From positions 1-64,000 of the forward strand of contig PHBH01000008.1 of NCBI GenBank assembly GCA_002840535.1: a stretch of 64,000 nucleotides of DNA, in the 5' to 3' direction. The DNA is from Deltaproteobacteria bacterium HGW-Deltaproteobacteria-15. GTDB lineage: Bacteria > Desulfobacterota > DSM-4660 > Desulfatiglandales > HGW-15. A program made the translations under genes and the position numbers. Of this stretch, positions 50,655 through 61,281 are shown one piece after another. The notes under the pieces are model-generated. The model was not told the origin of the DNA, ran no database searches, and was given only the letters and a program-made list of their open reading frames with translations. How positions within the stretch are numbered: position 1 is the first letter of the stretch; the number at the start of each line of letters is the position of its first letter.

Positions 50655-50715
50655 CCCGCGAAAGCGGGGATCCAAGCGGGTTTCTGAAGAATGGTGGATG
50701 CCCGCCTGCGCGGGC
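50655..50715. repeat. CCCGC/GCGGG hairpin repeat
   Basis: Two hairpins (CCCGC-GAAA-GCGGG and GCCCGC-CTGC-GCGGGC), related to the element at 8971-9064, lie between the converging cupin and Lon genes and may act as a bidirectional terminator. Confidence 0.55.
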
Positions 50716-50757
50716 GTGACGGGAAGTCGCTTACCACCCCCTTCTGTATCAAGGCAC

Positions 50758-53247
50758 CTATCCGGCCGCCTGCTGAACCGCTTCGGGAGCACTCCCGTGC
50801 GTTGCCGGAACGTGCTGGTCTCGCAGCGCGGCCTTGAGCACTTCCTCTGCGCGGTCGGCGAGGATAAAGGTCATCTCCTTTCTCACTTCTTCGGGAAGAT
50901 CGTCCAGGTCCTTCTCATTCCTCTTGGGGAGGATCACGATCCGGAGACCCGCCCTGTGGGCGGCAAGGACCTTCTCCTTGATTCCACCGACAGGGAGCAC
51001 CTGACCTCTCAACGTGATCTCACCGGTCATTCCAACGTCGGCTCGCACCGGCCTGCCGGTGAGAAGGGAAGCCAGCGCAGTGGCAATGGTCACCCCTGCG
51101 GATGGGCCGTCCTTGGGCACCGCCCCGGTCGGCACGTGGATGTGGATGTCGCTCGTGCTGAAGAAGTTCTCGTCGAAATCGAGGTTCCCTGCCTGGGACC
51201 TGACCAGGCTCAGAGCGGCCTGTGCGGATTCTTTCATCACGTCGCCCAATTGCCCGGTGATGGTCAACTGCTTTTGGCCCGGCATCTTCGCAGCTTCGAC
51301 AAACAGGATCTCCCCTCCCACAGGCGTGACCGCAAGCCCTGTGGCAACTCCCGGCACCTCTGTTCTCTCCGCGGCCTCGAAAAAGAAACCCGGCTTGCCA
51401 AGATATTCTGCAACATCAGAAGCCTCGACATGTGCCGATGTGATCTTTCCCTCTGCAATTTTGGTTGCCGCTTTTCTGCATATTGCGCCGATCCTGCGTT
51501 CGAGATTGCGAACGCCCGACTCCCGGGTATAATCCCGAATGATTCTCAGGATGGCCTCATCGCTGAATGTGACCTCGCCCTGCCTCAGCCCGTTTTCAAG
51601 AATCTGTCTTTGAACCAGGTAGCCCTTGGCGATATGGAGTTTCTCCTCGTCCGTGTATCCGGAGAGCTGCAGGATCTCCATTCGGTCCCGCAGAGGCCCC
51701 GGGATAGTATCCAGCACATTGGCGGTAGTGATGAACATCACCTGGCTCAAGTCAAAGGAGACATCCAGGTAATTATCCCGGAAATCCCGGTTCTGCTCGG
51801 GATCCAATACCTCCAGCAGTGCGGACGAGGGATCCCCCCGCCAGTCGGCGCCAAGTTTGTCCACCTCGTCCAGCATGATCACCGGGTTCTTGGATCCGAC
51901 CCTTCGCATGGCCTGCAGGATCCTGCCCGGCAGGGCGCCGATATAAGTTCTGCGGTGGCCGCGGATCTCGGCTTCATCATGCACCCCTCCGAGGCTCATG
52001 CGCATGAATTTTCGATCGAGCGCCCGTGCAATGGACTGGCCGAGGGATGTTTTGCCGACCCCAGGGGGTCCGACAAAGCAGAGAATGACCCCCTCCCGCT
52101 CGCGCCGTATGGAGTCGGTTGGTTGCGGTTCACGGGCCCGCTCATCAGCCCTCTCCATGCGGAGCTTCCGGATGGACAGATACTCCAGAATCCTATCTTT
52201 GATCTTCTCGAGATCGTAGTGGTCCTCATCCAGGATCTGGCGTGCGTGAGAGATGTCCAGGACGTCTTTGGTTGACACAGCCCAGGGAAGCGAGGTCATC
52301 CAGTCCAGATAGTTTCTAATGACACCATATTCGGGAGAACTCGAAGAGAGTCTTTCCAGCCGGCTCAACTCCCTCAAGGCCTCTTTTTCGGCCTCTTCGT
52401 GCATTCCCGCCTCGGCGATTTTCTTCCGCAGATCCTCCACTTCAGCCTGCTGCTCGCCGCCTTCTCCGAGTTCCTTCTGGATGGCCTTGAGCTGCTCCCT
52501 GAGGTAGTACTCTTTCTGTACCTTTCCGATTTCGGACTGGGCCTCAGTTTCGATCTTCTTGCCCAGTTCCAACACCTCCAGCTCTCGCATGAGGATCGAA
52601 TAAAGCCGCCTCAGCTTGTCCGAGACCTTGTCCAGCTCCAGAATGGCCTGAGCCTCATCCAGCTCCATGCGGATGCTGGTGGCCACGAGATAGGCAAGTT
52701 GCAGCGGGTCCTGAAGATTGGAAGCGGCTGTGATCAGTTCCTCGGGCAGGTTAGGCATCAGGGCTACCAGACGGCTGAAAAGATCAAGCACGTTGCGCGT
52801 GAGGGCTTCGGTCTCCAGTCCCGCTTCAGGAAAGAAATCGGGAACTTCCGATACCTTTGCCTTGAGAAAAGGCTCCTGGGCAGACCATCGCTCAATGCGG
52901 ATCCGTTTCATGCCGTGGCAGATGACCCGCATGGTACCGTCAGGCGCCTTGAGAAGTCGATGGACCATTGCCAGGGTGCCCATTGTGTAGAGCTGGTCGG
53001 GAGCGGGTTGATCCACATCCGGCTCTTTGGATGAGAAAAGACCTACCAGTCGATCGCCCACGGCCACCTCATCCACCAGACGCATGGATCTCGGTTGACC
53101 TATGGTGAGAGGAAGGGTCATCAACGGATAGACCACAATCCCCCGCACTGGAAGAATAGGCAATTCCTCAGGGATCAACGGCGACACGGAGTGTTGCCCT
53201 TCCCCTGTATCATTCACGGTCTTGTTGGCTGCCGTCATTGCCGGCAT
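50758..53247 (-). CDS. lon: ATP-dependent Lon protease
   Basis: A protein of 829 residues starting at ATG 53247 (AAGGAGG upstream). The N-terminal LON domain ([22 protein letters not shown]) is followed by coiled-coil, the AAA+ module (Walker [20 protein letters not shown], Walker [10 protein letters not shown]) and the peptidase domain with Ser-Lys dyad in [15 protein letters not shown] and [14 protein letters not shown]. It degrades misfolded and regulatory proteins. A small heat-shock protein gene is directly upstream in the same direction. Confidence 0.95.
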   Translation of the reverse strand: MPAMTAANKTVNDTGEGQHSVSPLIPEELPILPVRGIVVYPLMTLPLTIGQPRSMRLVDEVAVGDRLVGLFSSKEPDVDQPAPDQLYTMGTLAMVHRLLKAPDGTMRVICHGMKRIRIERWSAQEPFLKAKVSEVPDFFPEAGLETEALTRNVLDLFSRLVALMPNLPEELITAASNLQDPLQLAYLVATSIRMELDEAQAILELDKVSDKLRRLYSILMRELEVLELGKKIETEAQSEIGKVQKEYYLREQLKAIQKELGEGGEQQAEVEDLRKKIAEAGMHEEAEKEALRELSRLERLSSSSPEYGVIRNYLDWMTSLPWAVSTKDVLDISHARQILDEDHYDLEKIKDRILEYLSIRKLRMERADERAREPQPTDSIRREREGVILCFVGPPGVGKTSLGQSIARALDRKFMRMSLGGVHDEAEIRGHRRTYIGALPGRILQAMRRVGSKNPVIMLDEVDKLGADWRGDPSSALLEVLDPEQNRDFRDNYLDVSFDLSQVMFITTANVLDTIPGPLRDRMEILQLSGYTDEEKLHIAKGYLVQRQILENGLRQGEVTFSDEAILRIIRDYTRESGVRNLERRIGAICRKAATKIAEGKITSAHVEASDVAEYLGKPGFFFEAAERTEVPGVATGLAVTPVGGEILFVEAAKMPGQKQLTITGQLGDVMKESAQAALSLVRSQAGNLDFDENFFSTSDIHIHVPTGAVPKDGPSAGVTIATALASLLTGRPVRADVGMTGEITLRGQVLPVGGIKEKVLAAHRAGLRIVILPKRNEKDLDDLPEEVRKEMTFILADRAEEVLKAALRDQHVPATHGSAPEAVQQAAG

Positions 53248-53331
53248 TGTTTCCTCCTTATCTCCGTCTTCGTCGAGGAGCATTCAAGCTCGACCCGCAA
53301 CAAAAAGTGCCGGTCCTGCTCGAATGAAGTG

Positions 53332-53718
53332 TTATCCTTCGTTACCGGGAGGCCGGGTCTTCGGAATGACCACGACCAGGAAACCATCCTTGTACGAAGC
53401 CGAGACACCGCCTTTATCGACGACGTCCTCAACCAGTATGCTGGTGCGGAATTCGCCGCAGAAGATCTCCATCTGCCTGTACTTCAGTTTCAAGGTCACG
53501 TCGCGTCTGATCCCGGTGATGACGAGATGGGGACCTTCGAAATGGATGGCGAACTGGTCCTCTGTCATGCCCGCCAGTTCAACCTTGATCACGATGTTGA
53601 CGTCGGTTTCATACACATCCGTTGGGGGCCGCCAGGTCTTCCCATATCGTGCCACGGTCCAGTGCGCGTCAGACCCCCATGACTCAAGGCATATTGAACC
53701 TCGACATTTACGCTCCAT
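53332..53718 (-). CDS. Small heat shock protein, Hsp20/alpha-crystallin family
   Basis: A 128-residue protein. The alpha-crystallin domain covers residues 30-115 (WRPPTDVYETDVNIVIKVELAGMTEDQFAIHFEGPHLVITGIRRD, then GVSASYKDGFLVVVIPK). It binds unfolding proteins without ATP. Together with lon it forms a protein quality-control pair. Confidence 0.9.
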   Translation of the reverse strand: MERKCRGSICLESWGSDAHWTVARYGKTWRPPTDVYETDVNIVIKVELAGMTEDQFAIHFEGPHLVITGIRRDVTLKLKYRQMEIFCGEFRTSILVEDVVDKGGVSASYKDGFLVVVIPKTRPPGNEG

Positions 53719-53854
53719 AGTCGCTCCTCAATCAGCCATGCATGCTAAATGATAAGTGCTAATAAGGCGAGGTCAAGGAGCCCGGGATCGAGGGATGAGG
53801 AAATAGGACCCGAGGAAATGCCGGAACTTGGTCCCCGATCCTCGATCCTCGGAC

Positions 53855-56800
53855 CTAGATCCTGGAGTGGAGGGTGACTTTTCTGTGATCGACCGACACA
53901 TCGAACAGGGTGCGCAGGACTGGTAAATAGGGGCTGGTCCCCGCGGGTTTTTCATTGATGGTTTCAACAGAGATTCGACGAATTGGCTGGAATTTTCTGT
54001 TCATCATGGCACGAAGAAATTCGAGACCCGTCGGAATGGATGGATCATCCGGCGGAACATGGAAGGAGAGCTTCTTGCCGCTTTGCCGGGAAATCAGAAT
54101 CAAAACACTTCCCCGGTAGACAAGGTGGGTTCCGGGCATGCGCCTGGGCAGTTTCCCTTTCAGGGATTCCAGTGGAATTCCACAAAGGGACACGGGGTCT
54201 GCCGCGGAAATCCAGTAAATGCCATCCTCAGTCAAAGGTCTTTGGAGAATGCGAAAGGCCTCGTGAGAGATGAACTGCGGGCCGGGAATACCGTGGAAGA
54301 AGTACCCGGTCAGAACCTCTCCGGAAAGCTCCATTAACCGAAGAGCTCTAAACACAGCAGACCAGCGGAATTCGGGCAACTCGTTTTGAAGGAGCTCCCT
54401 GAAAAGGATCCCGTATCGGCCGAGGAGAAGTCTCGCCCGTTCTTTGTTCCGCTCCTCCTTGTCGATAGGGGTTTCGATTTGTTCCGGGACCACGATTCGG
54501 TGCCAGTTGCCTGGGAACGGGAGGCTTGCCTTCCATCGTGAGAAATTCGACCGGACTCCCGCATGCCGGTTTCGCCGCTTCTCGAACGAGAAGTCGTCGA
54601 CCTTAAATCCAGTTTCAACGCCGCGGCGGAGGGCCATGAAGGTATCGTTGGTGATTCGGCCCTTCCAAGCCTCGTTCCAGAGTCTCTCGGAAAGCGTGGA
54701 GGGTCTGGACCCGGAGAGGCGGAGAAGAGCCGAAAAATCGTACTTTGCGCCTGGATCCGGGAATAGCCCATCGGTTTCCACAACGGACCTTTCTCCTTTT
54801 CCTTTCAGCAGGTCAAGGTCGTCCCGGAAGACAAAGCAGGTGCGGCGATTTCCTTTTCCGACCCATGCAAGATCGCCGGTTTGCAGGATGGCGTCGAGCC
54901 ATGCAGGATCATAGGGTCTCAATCGGGCGGGAAAGATCTCGGTCTCCCACGCGGCTGCAGGAGCATAATGGCAGGAGAGCTGCTCGATTCGCAGGAACAG
55001 CCCCTCCATCCCGGTTTGTCCGCGCGTGAGCCCATTGTATGAGGCCAGGAAGAGCTGAAGCCGCTCTATTGCGAGCGGTTCGAAAAAAGGCCGGGCCTCT
55101 GCTCTTGCTATCCTCAGAAGAGTTTCGAAATTTTCCGCATCGCAGATATATTCTTCCGGGGAGTCCTTGACGAGCCTGCCCGCGATCACCCTCTCTGAAT
55201 CCGCAAGGTCCTCGAGTGCCGCGTCCAGACGCGTACCGTCCAGGCCCAGTGTGGTCCGAACAAAGGAGGGAGTGGTCGGCCCCAGAAATCCCAGCCAGTT
55301 GGACAGAAGGGATGCGAAGAGCTCATCCTGATTTTCCTGGTTCACGGGTCGCGTGTGGAAATCCGACGAAGGGGATGCCAGTGTCTCAATTGTCGGCTCC
55401 TCTCCCTGATAAAAAGAATGGAGAATTTCCGGCGCCGTCTCGAGGGGTGCAACCAGAGGCTCGGCAGCTTTCCGGGGGAGGATTCGAACCAGTTTGGGGG
55501 CAATGGGTGAGAGAAGGGCTTCCGGTTCTACTTTATGGTCTCCCCGAACGGCCGCCAGCAGACTCTCCCACTCGGAAAGGGGAATGAGCACCCGCTCCTT
55601 GACCCAGTCCAGAAGGTCTTGAGGAGTGTCCGGTGCATACCCTTTTGCAAGACGTTTTCGTTTCAGCTCAAAAGCGCTGATTACCTCCGCGGAAACCGCC
55701 GGGCGGAGTTCAGGGGAGAAGACCGCATCCCGGATCAAGTCGCGGCGAAGTCTGGAGATCTTTCCGGACCGCATCCGGTCGTCCTCATACATATACTGAT
55801 TGATCTGTGGCCAGGTGACGTTCAAAGCCATAGGGCTGGGATGGGACGTCCTTGCCTCTGTCCAACGGATACCGCCGGACTCCAGTTCCGAGAGCACTTG
55901 GAGAAGGGCTTCCAGATCGAATTCATCGCGCAAACAGGTGCGCCATGCTTCCAGCAGAATCGGGAAATCCTCATAGGGGAGCACCGAGTCCAGCAGCTTC
56001 TGCGATCGAAGGCGGCTCAACCAGAGAGGCATCCGTTCGTTGATTCTGCGCCTGGTCAGGAGGAGGGCGCGTCCAGCCGATTCCCTGAACCTTGCACCGA
56101 AGAAACCCGATCCCTCCAGTCGGTCTTTGAGAAGCCGTTGGACATTGGCCGCCGTTACGAGCGAGAGGAGTTCTTCGCTTCCCACGTCATGAGGCAATTG
56201 AAGCAGGATGCAGTCATCGCTCGGAAAGAGCTCTATGCGATGGCCGAAACGCGATTCCCAGGCCGCCTCCAGGGCCATGGCATAGGGCCTGTTCACTCGC
56301 CCGCCCCAGAGTGTGTGGAGCACCACCTGTGTCCCGGGGTATCCGCCCGGCCCGGTGTTGACAAACTCCACGAGGAGATGATGGCGATGGGGGAGTCCAC
56401 AGCCGGTGGCCTCCTTTTGTCTCCTGAGAAACCGTATGAGATGGTCGGCTGCGGTCCTTTCCAAGAGAAAGGATCGAGAGAGAAAATCCCCAAACCCCGG
56501 CTCATCCAGACGGGCTTCGACCTGTTCAAGAAATTCGGCGACACGGTTGGAAAAGTGAAAATCGCGGAGGTTTTCCTCGGCTTTCCAGAAGGGGGGAGCG
56601 GACTTTCGGGGATCTGCAGGCATGACGAACACATCGTTATGGGTGATTCGCTCGACCTTCCAATTCTGTGTGCCCAGGGTGAAGAGCTGCCCGATTTTCG
56701 CCTCCCAGACAAACTCCTCATCGAGCTCCCCGATTCTCGCGTTGTTTTGATAATGCCTGAGATGGAAATAACCGCGGTCGGGAATGGTCCCCCCGGATGA

Positions 56801-58285
56801 GTAGAGGGACTGCATAGCGCCTTTTCTCGCACGTACCGTGTTGTCCATGCGATCGATGGAGATGCGGGGATCGAGCTCCCGCAGCCGGGTGGCGGCGAAT
56901 CGGCCTGCCAGCATGTTCAGCACCAGGTCGAATTGTTCGCGAGAGAGGTTCCGGTAGGGATAGCTGGCTCTCAGCTGCTCGAAAAGTCTGTCCATGTCCC
57001 AGGTTTCCGTACCTGTCATGGAGACGATGATCTGGGCCAGCACGTCGAGAGGCGATTCCACCGGTCTTGTCCGTTCGATGTCGTGATTCACCACCCCGGA
57101 GGCCAGTACCGCGGCTTCGATAAGATCGGTCGGGTCAGTGGGGAGGACAGTGGCACTGCTGATTTCCCCCACTTTGTGCCCGGCACGTCCGATCCTCTGG
57201 ACGGCTGAGGAGAGGGTAGGGGGTGACTGGAGAAGGACAACCTCATCCAGCGCTCCGATGTCGATCCCGAGCTCCAGGGAATTGGTGGCAACAATCGCCT
57301 TGAGCTCACCCGCCTTGAGTCTTTGCTCGACTTCGGCCCTGATCTCGCGGGAAAGGGAACCGTGATGCGCATAGGCAATGGGGGCTTCCTCGCCGAGATT
57401 GAGAAGATGGGTGATCTTCTCGCAAATCCGCCTGCTGTTGGCAAAGACCAGGGTCGATCGGTTTCTGGTGATGACGGCCTTCACCTCATCGACAAAGGGC
57501 AGCCAGAAAGCGTCGCCTCCTTCCGTCGGGGCTTCGGGGTGGCGGATCCGGATACGGTATCGTTTGCGGACTGAAGAGTGGAGGATGCTTACCTGCCTGG
57601 GAGAATAGCGAAGGTTTCCTTCAGATTTGAGCCCGCCAACGAATTTCGCGACGATCTCAAGCGGCTTGACCGTGGCGGACAAACCGATCCGCTGGAACTC
57701 GCCCGACAGAGGAACAAGACGATCTACCGCCGTGATGAGATGAGTGCCTCTTTTCGTGCCCACCACGGCATGGATCTCATCCAGGATAGCCGTCCTGACG
57801 GAAGTAAGGATATTCCTGCCGATGGGGGAGCTGAGAATGAGATTGAGGCTTTCCGGGGTGGTAATCAGGATCTCGGGGGGGTGTCGCTGCATGCGGCGGC
57901 GGTCTGAAGGCGGCGTGTCTCCGCTGCGGGTGAGAACACGGATACGGGGAAAGGGCTCTTTTCCCTCCTCGAAGATTCGCTTAAGTTCGCGAAGAGGTGT
58001 CAGCAGATTTCGCTGGATGTCATTGTTGAGGGCTTTCAAAGGGGAGACATAGAGAACGCTGACTTTGCCGAGGGGCCATTCGCCCCTGATCAGCCGGTCA
58101 ACGGCCCAGAGAAAGGCGGCAAGCGTTTTGCCGCTTCCCGTGGGCGCGCTGATCAGGACGTTTTCGCCCTTGGCGATGACAGGCCATGCCTGTTCCTGGA
58201 GATCGGTCGGTTTGCCCACGCTTTCGAGAAACCAGCGGGAGACCAGGGGGTGAAAGCGCACCGTCGATATGTTGCTCCTGTTCAT
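53855..58285 (-). CDS. Lhr-like large DEAD/DEAH helicase
   Basis: A protein of about 1476 residues. It starts at ATG 58285 by homology (FHPLVSRWFLESVGKPTDLQEQAW), though no good ribosome-binding site precedes it and the frame is open to 58393. RecA-like domain 1 has Walker A SAPTGSGKT and DEIH box (AILDEIHAVVGTKRG). Domain 2 has VATNSLELGIDIGALDEVVLLQSP and the arginine motif QRIGRAGH. A winged helix, the DEAD/H-associated domain and a long C-terminal domain follow, as in full-length bacterial Lhr. These ATP-driven DNA translocases are linked to DNA repair. The gene stands alone. Confidence 0.9.
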   Translation of the reverse strand: MNRSNISTVRFHPLVSRWFLESVGKPTDLQEQAWPVIAKGENVLISAPTGSGKTLAAFLWAVDRLIRGEWPLGKVSVLYVSPLKALNNDIQRNLLTPLRELKRIFEEGKEPFPRIRVLTRSGDTPPSDRRRMQRHPPEILITTPESLNLILSSPIGRNILTSVRTAILDEIHAVVGTKRGTHLITAVDRLVPLSGEFQRIGLSATVKPLEIVAKFVGGLKSEGNLRYSPRQVSILHSSVRKRYRIRIRHPEAPTEGGDAFWLPFVDEVKAVITRNRSTLVFANSRRICEKITHLLNLGEEAPIAYAHHGSLSREIRAEVEQRLKAGELKAIVATNSLELGIDIGALDEVVLLQSPPTLSSAVQRIGRAGHKVGEISSATVLPTDPTDLIEAAVLASGVVNHDIERTRPVESPLDVLAQIIVSMTGTETWDMDRLFEQLRASYPYRNLSREQFDLVLNMLAGRFAATRLRELDPRISIDRMDNTVRARKGAMQSLYSSGGTIPDRGYFHLRHYQNNARIGELDEEFVWEAKIGQLFTLGTQNWKVERITHNDVFVMPADPRKSAPPFWKAEENLRDFHFSNRVAEFLEQVEARLDEPGFGDFLSRSFLLERTAADHLIRFLRRQKEATGCGLPHRHHLLVEFVNTGPGGYPGTQVVLHTLWGGRVNRPYAMALEAAWESRFGHRIELFPSDDCILLQLPHDVGSEELLSLVTAANVQRLLKDRLEGSGFFGARFRESAGRALLLTRRRINERMPLWLSRLRSQKLLDSVLPYEDFPILLEAWRTCLRDEFDLEALLQVLSELESGGIRWTEARTSHPSPMALNVTWPQINQYMYEDDRMRSGKISRLRRDLIRDAVFSPELRPAVSAEVISAFELKRKRLAKGYAPDTPQDLLDWVKERVLIPLSEWESLLAAVRGDHKVEPEALLSPIAPKLVRILPRKAAEPLVAPLETAPEILHSFYQGEEPTIETLASPSSDFHTRPVNQENQDELFASLLSNWLGFLGPTTPSFVRTTLGLDGTRLDAALEDLADSERVIAGRLVKDSPEEYICDAENFETLLRIARAEARPFFEPLAIERLQLFLASYNGLTRGQTGMEGLFLRIEQLSCHYAPAAAWETEIFPARLRPYDPAWLDAILQTGDLAWVGKGNRRTCFVFRDDLDLLKGKGERSVVETDGLFPDPGAKYDFSALLRLSGSRPSTLSERLWNEAWKGRITNDTFMALRRGVETGFKVDDFSFEKRRNRHAGVRSNFSRWKASLPFPGNWHRIVVPEQIETPIDKEERNKERARLLLGRYGILFRELLQNELPEFRWSAVFRALRLMELSGEVLTGYFFHGIPGPQFISHEAFRILQRPLTEDGIYWISAADPVSLCGIPLESLKGKLPRRMPGTHLVYRGSVLILISRQSGKKLSFHVPPDDPSIPTGLEFLRAMMNRKFQPIRRISVETINEKPAGTSPYLPVLRTLFDVSVDHRKVTLHSRI

Positions 58286-58908
58286 TACAGGGATAGTACA
58301 GGCCGGGACACGCTGGGTCAACCCGCTGAAAGAGCACAGCGCGGAGAAGCTTAAGTAAAAATCCGACCTCGGAGGGCCGGCTTTGGCGCCCACGTAGGGG
58401 TGAGTTCAAGTCGCGGACAAACCGGAATGTTGGAATGTTGGAATAGTGGAATATTGGGAAAGAACAACAACAAAAAGCTGAGAGATGGGGTCGCCGTGAT
58501 ATGTTTTCCCTGGTCTGTAAACCCATACTTCCATTATTCCATTATTCCAACCTTCCAGAACATTTTTTCACGGCTGAGCCAATCGCCTCTGACCTGGTCC
58601 AGAGGCCAGAGTTTCCAGGTCACACTAAATTGATATGTTACAGATGTGTTGTGATTTTGCCCTTTTTTCAAGAGCGCAAAAATGTGCGTACCTGTGGAAA
58701 GTAGAGCCGTTTACATGATTCACCTACCTCTATTCCACCGGGTTTTCTGCTAGACTCTGCCAACCGGGTGAAGGATTTTCGTTCGCTTGAAGGTCTCTCG
58801 ACCCTTTTCCTGGAAACGCTTTCCAGCGGAACATCAGCCGCCGGTCGCTCCATCTCGTAATCGCCTTTGGAAATCCTCCCCTTAGACCCTGCCATACAGG
58901 AGGGAATC
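58286..58908. other. Intergenic region with GGAATGTTGGAAT-type inverted repeat
   Basis: No gene is supported. At 58428-58457 short GGAATGTTGGAAT / TAGTGGAATATTGG iterations occur, and at 58530-58562 their complement (CCATTATTCCATTATTCCAACCTTCC, interrupted). The two would fold into a hairpin with a loop of about 70 nt. The rest should carry the promoter for the gene at 58909. Confidence 0.5.
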
Positions 58909-59304
58909 ATGAAAACAGTCATAGCAATGGTTGCCGGGTACAGGGAAGCCGAAATCCTGATGCAGGAGTTGACTGCACGGGGTTTCCAACGGGAGGATGT
59001 TGAGATCATCCCCCTGCAAACCATGGGAGAGCAGAAGGGGATCTCCCAGGAATGCGTCCCGAGCATCGAAGAATTCTTCGGGGCTGATGAGGCGCCGCAA
59101 GTGAGGGGCTACTATGCCACAGGGGAGCGGTCCGGAGGATTGGTCGTCTCCGTTTTCGTGGAAGATGAGGAAGTCGATCGAGCCGCAACTGCCATGATCC
59201 GATACGGGGGTGTGCGGATTTACAACCATTCCACTGAAAAGCCGATTGTTGAAGAGCTCCCGTCGGACAAGAAAGAGAGCGGATTTGAAAGCAGGGGGAT
59301 ATGA
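58909..59304 (+). CDS. Hypothetical small stress-protein-like gene
   Basis: A 131-residue protein from ATG 58909, with AGGAGGG upstream. It opens MKTVIAMVAGYREAEILMQELTARGFQREDVEII, a beta-alpha-beta pattern like that of general-stress proteins which shuffle ferredoxin-like folds, and has a second similar unit after residue 75 (GGLVVSVFVEDEEVDRAATAMIRYG). The C-terminal tail is acidic. No named family can be assigned with confidence. Confidence 0.65.
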   Translation: MKTVIAMVAGYREAEILMQELTARGFQREDVEIIPLQTMGEQKGISQECVPSIEEFFGADEAPQVRGYYATGERSGGLVVSVFVEDEEVDRAATAMIRYGGVRIYNHSTEKPIVEELPSDKKESGFESRGI

Positions 59305-59481
59305 CATCCGCTAAAGTGTGGTTCTTCTTTTCTGTGCCTCTCTGGCATGAGATCCGATAACTCGCTGTTGACATCACACCATGAGGCCGTGGCCCTGCGG
59401 ACAATACCTGGCGAATCAACTCTTTTCTAATGAAACCCGCTGATACAGTTCTTCGGGAAGGACAGCGATTGCAATCTTCTG

Positions 59482-60054
59482 CTAGTAGAAGAGTTCTCCG
59501 GAAATAACTCGACCTGAATCATCAAACAACACGCCTTCCATCTCCAGCAAGGCCCGCTTCATTTCAATCCCGCCCTGAAATCCACCGAGTGTTCCGTCGG
59601 AGCGAATAGCCCGGTGACAGGGCACGAGGATGGGAAAAGGGTTGCGGGCAAGGGCTGTGCCAACCGCCCGTGCGCCATGGGCATTGCCGAGATACTTTGC
59701 GATTCGGCGGTACGTGCTCACTCTGCCCCGGGGGATTCCATGTTCTGCACGCAGGACTTTCTGCTGAAATGCAGGACACAAATCGAGTTGAACACCATCC
59801 AGACTGAAGCGGATGTCGTTTCCGCTCAGAAACGCCACAATCTGATCGGCAACGACATCCACCTCATCACACGAGGAAGAGATCGAATCGGCAAATAGAA
59901 GATCGACGGCCTGCCTGGGGGAAAACCCGGGTTTTGAAAGCAGAACGCGCAATATCTTCGGCCTCCCTTCATCAAAAAACCAAACTACAGCCAGCGGACC
60001 GAACTTCGTCTCCCGAAAACAGTAGAAGGAATGCATTGACTCTACCTGTTTCAT
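59482..60054 (-). CDS. ogt: Methylated-DNA-[protein]-cysteine S-methyltransferase
   Basis: A 190-residue DNA repair protein that transfers alkyl groups from O6-alkylguanine to its own Cys. The helix-turn-helix region (PRGRVSTYRRIAKYLGNAHGARAVGTALARNPFPILVPCHRAI) carries the active PCHR motif, and the C-terminal GFQGGIEMKRALLEMEG is typical. The N-terminal domain is present, as in Ogt. Confidence 0.88.
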   Translation of the reverse strand: MKQVESMHSFYCFRETKFGPLAVVWFFDEGRPKILRVLLSKPGFSPRQAVDLLFADSISSSCDEVDVVADQIVAFLSGNDIRFSLDGVQLDLCPAFQQKVLRAEHGIPRGRVSTYRRIAKYLGNAHGARAVGTALARNPFPILVPCHRAIRSDGTLGGFQGGIEMKRALLEMEGVLFDDSGRVISGELFY

Positions 60055-60246
60055 ATCAAAAGATTCCTCGAAATATTCCTATAGGACCATGATGACCTGC
60101 ATCGATCTGAAGCTGCCCCCGGGATTTCCGGAAAGATACAAGAAGGCCATCCTGAAGTCCATGGATCTTTGCACCGTCAAGAGGCACATCGTGCATCCGC
60201 CCTGAGTTCGTCATGACATTGAGCTGAAAGGATGCAGTGCGTCGGA

Positions 60247-61281
60247 TCAGCCTATCCATATCCCGAACCGAATCCGCCAGGCAAGGGCCGGCCAGAGGGC
60301 CATTACCGTGAACAAGGCAGTGAAGACGATCATCCAAAGAAGCGCCCGTCTGGCTTTTTGATGACCGGCAGCCTCCATCCCCGGGTAACTTCTTGCCGCC
60401 CGATGGAGGGCATAGGCCACAGGCGATTCAACGACGACAGCCCCAAGCAGCAAAAAAAGAGGGAATCCGGCGAAATGGTGTTCGGGCAGAAACAGACACC
60501 ATGGGCAGTAGTGATGGAGGACTTCATAGTAGTAGGCGGCGAAGACGCGGACCAGCGCCGTTGCGGCCACCGGGGCCCAGACGACGGCCGTAATCGCCGA
60601 GGCGGCGGAGAATTTGCCCAGGCGGCGAGGATCGCTCATAAGCCCTGCCAGTCCGAAAAGGACCATCAGTAAGGTGAGCGAAGAGAAAAGGAGCGTCAAC
60701 AGGGGATTGCTGACTCCCATGAGGCTCTGAGTCGTTGTGCCCCCGGCCAGCCGGTCGTACACTACCGTGCAGCAGCCCACGGGACTGTGGATGTCCAGGC
60801 TTCCGAAACCATTGAACGTGTCAAGAAAGGCAAGAACCGCAAAAGGGGACGCGAGCAGGAGAATTCTCGCGTTCAGCCTCGCCATGGGAAAGTCGGGTCT
60901 GGTCCTGTTGAGACCCTCGAGCACGAACCAGAAGTATAGCAGCGCAATAGCCGTGAATCTGAAAAGAAACGATCTTCCTCCCTGTCCTTTCATTGCCTGG
61001 AGCACACCGGTTCCGCACATGGCGCCCGGAACGATCTCCGGGAAAACGTTGGTGACCCCGAAGACGAGTATCGAGGTGGAAACCGCCAACAGGGCCAGGA
61101 CCGCCTTGGCTGAAATGGCGGCGGTTTCATAAGACCTCTCGAGTCTGATCTGTTTTCGACTGCTCGCGCCCGGAGCCCAGTAGGCTTCGACTCCGAGCGC
61201 CCCAGCAGCGGCGCGGCAGAGAAACAGCAGTGAAACCAGGTCCAGGACAATGACTGCCAGAATGACGGGATGCATCATCAT
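60247..61281 (-). CDS. Integral membrane protein with Cys motifs in a NosL/ABC operon
   Basis: A protein of about 344 residues with eight or more membrane segments. Its ATG (61281) overlaps the stop of the ATPase gene as ATGA. Two Cys motifs stand out: SPVGCCTVVYDR in the middle and HHYCPWCLFLPEHHF later, the latter like the CxxC loop of VKOR or DsbB-type redox proteins. I recognise no named family. The context suggests a role in metal insertion or thiol redox at the membrane with the ABC pair and the NosL-like protein. Confidence 0.72.
   Translation of the reverse strand: MMMHPVILAVIVLDLVSLLFLCRAAAGALGVEAYWAPGASSRKQIRLERSYETAAISAKAVLALLAVSTSILVFGVTNVFPEIVPGAMCGTGVLQAMKGQGGRSFLFRFTAIALLYFWFVLEGLNRTRPDFPMARLNARILLLASPFAVLAFLDTFNGFGSLDIHSPVGCCTVVYDRLAGGTTTQSLMGVSNPLLTLLFSSLTLLMVLFGLAGLMSDPRRLGKFSAASAITAVVWAPVAATALVRVFAAYYYEVLHHYCPWCLFLPEHHFAGFPLFLLLGAVVVESPVAYALHRAARSYPGMEAAGHQKARRALLWMIVFTALFTVMALWPALAWRIRFGIWIG

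Noticed and set aside
50698..52275. Plus-strand frame of 525 codons
   Set aside because: Antisense shadow of lon. It begins inside a repeat and has no family features.
53745..53765. TTAGCACTT upstream of hsp20 as a possible CIRCE element
   Set aside because: Only one half-site resembles CIRCE. The second arm GAGTGCTAA at nine-base spacing is missing.
55465..55495. GGATTCGAACC-like sequence resembling a tRNA T-arm
   Set aside because: It lies inside the Lhr-type helicase coding region and no cloverleaf could be built around it.
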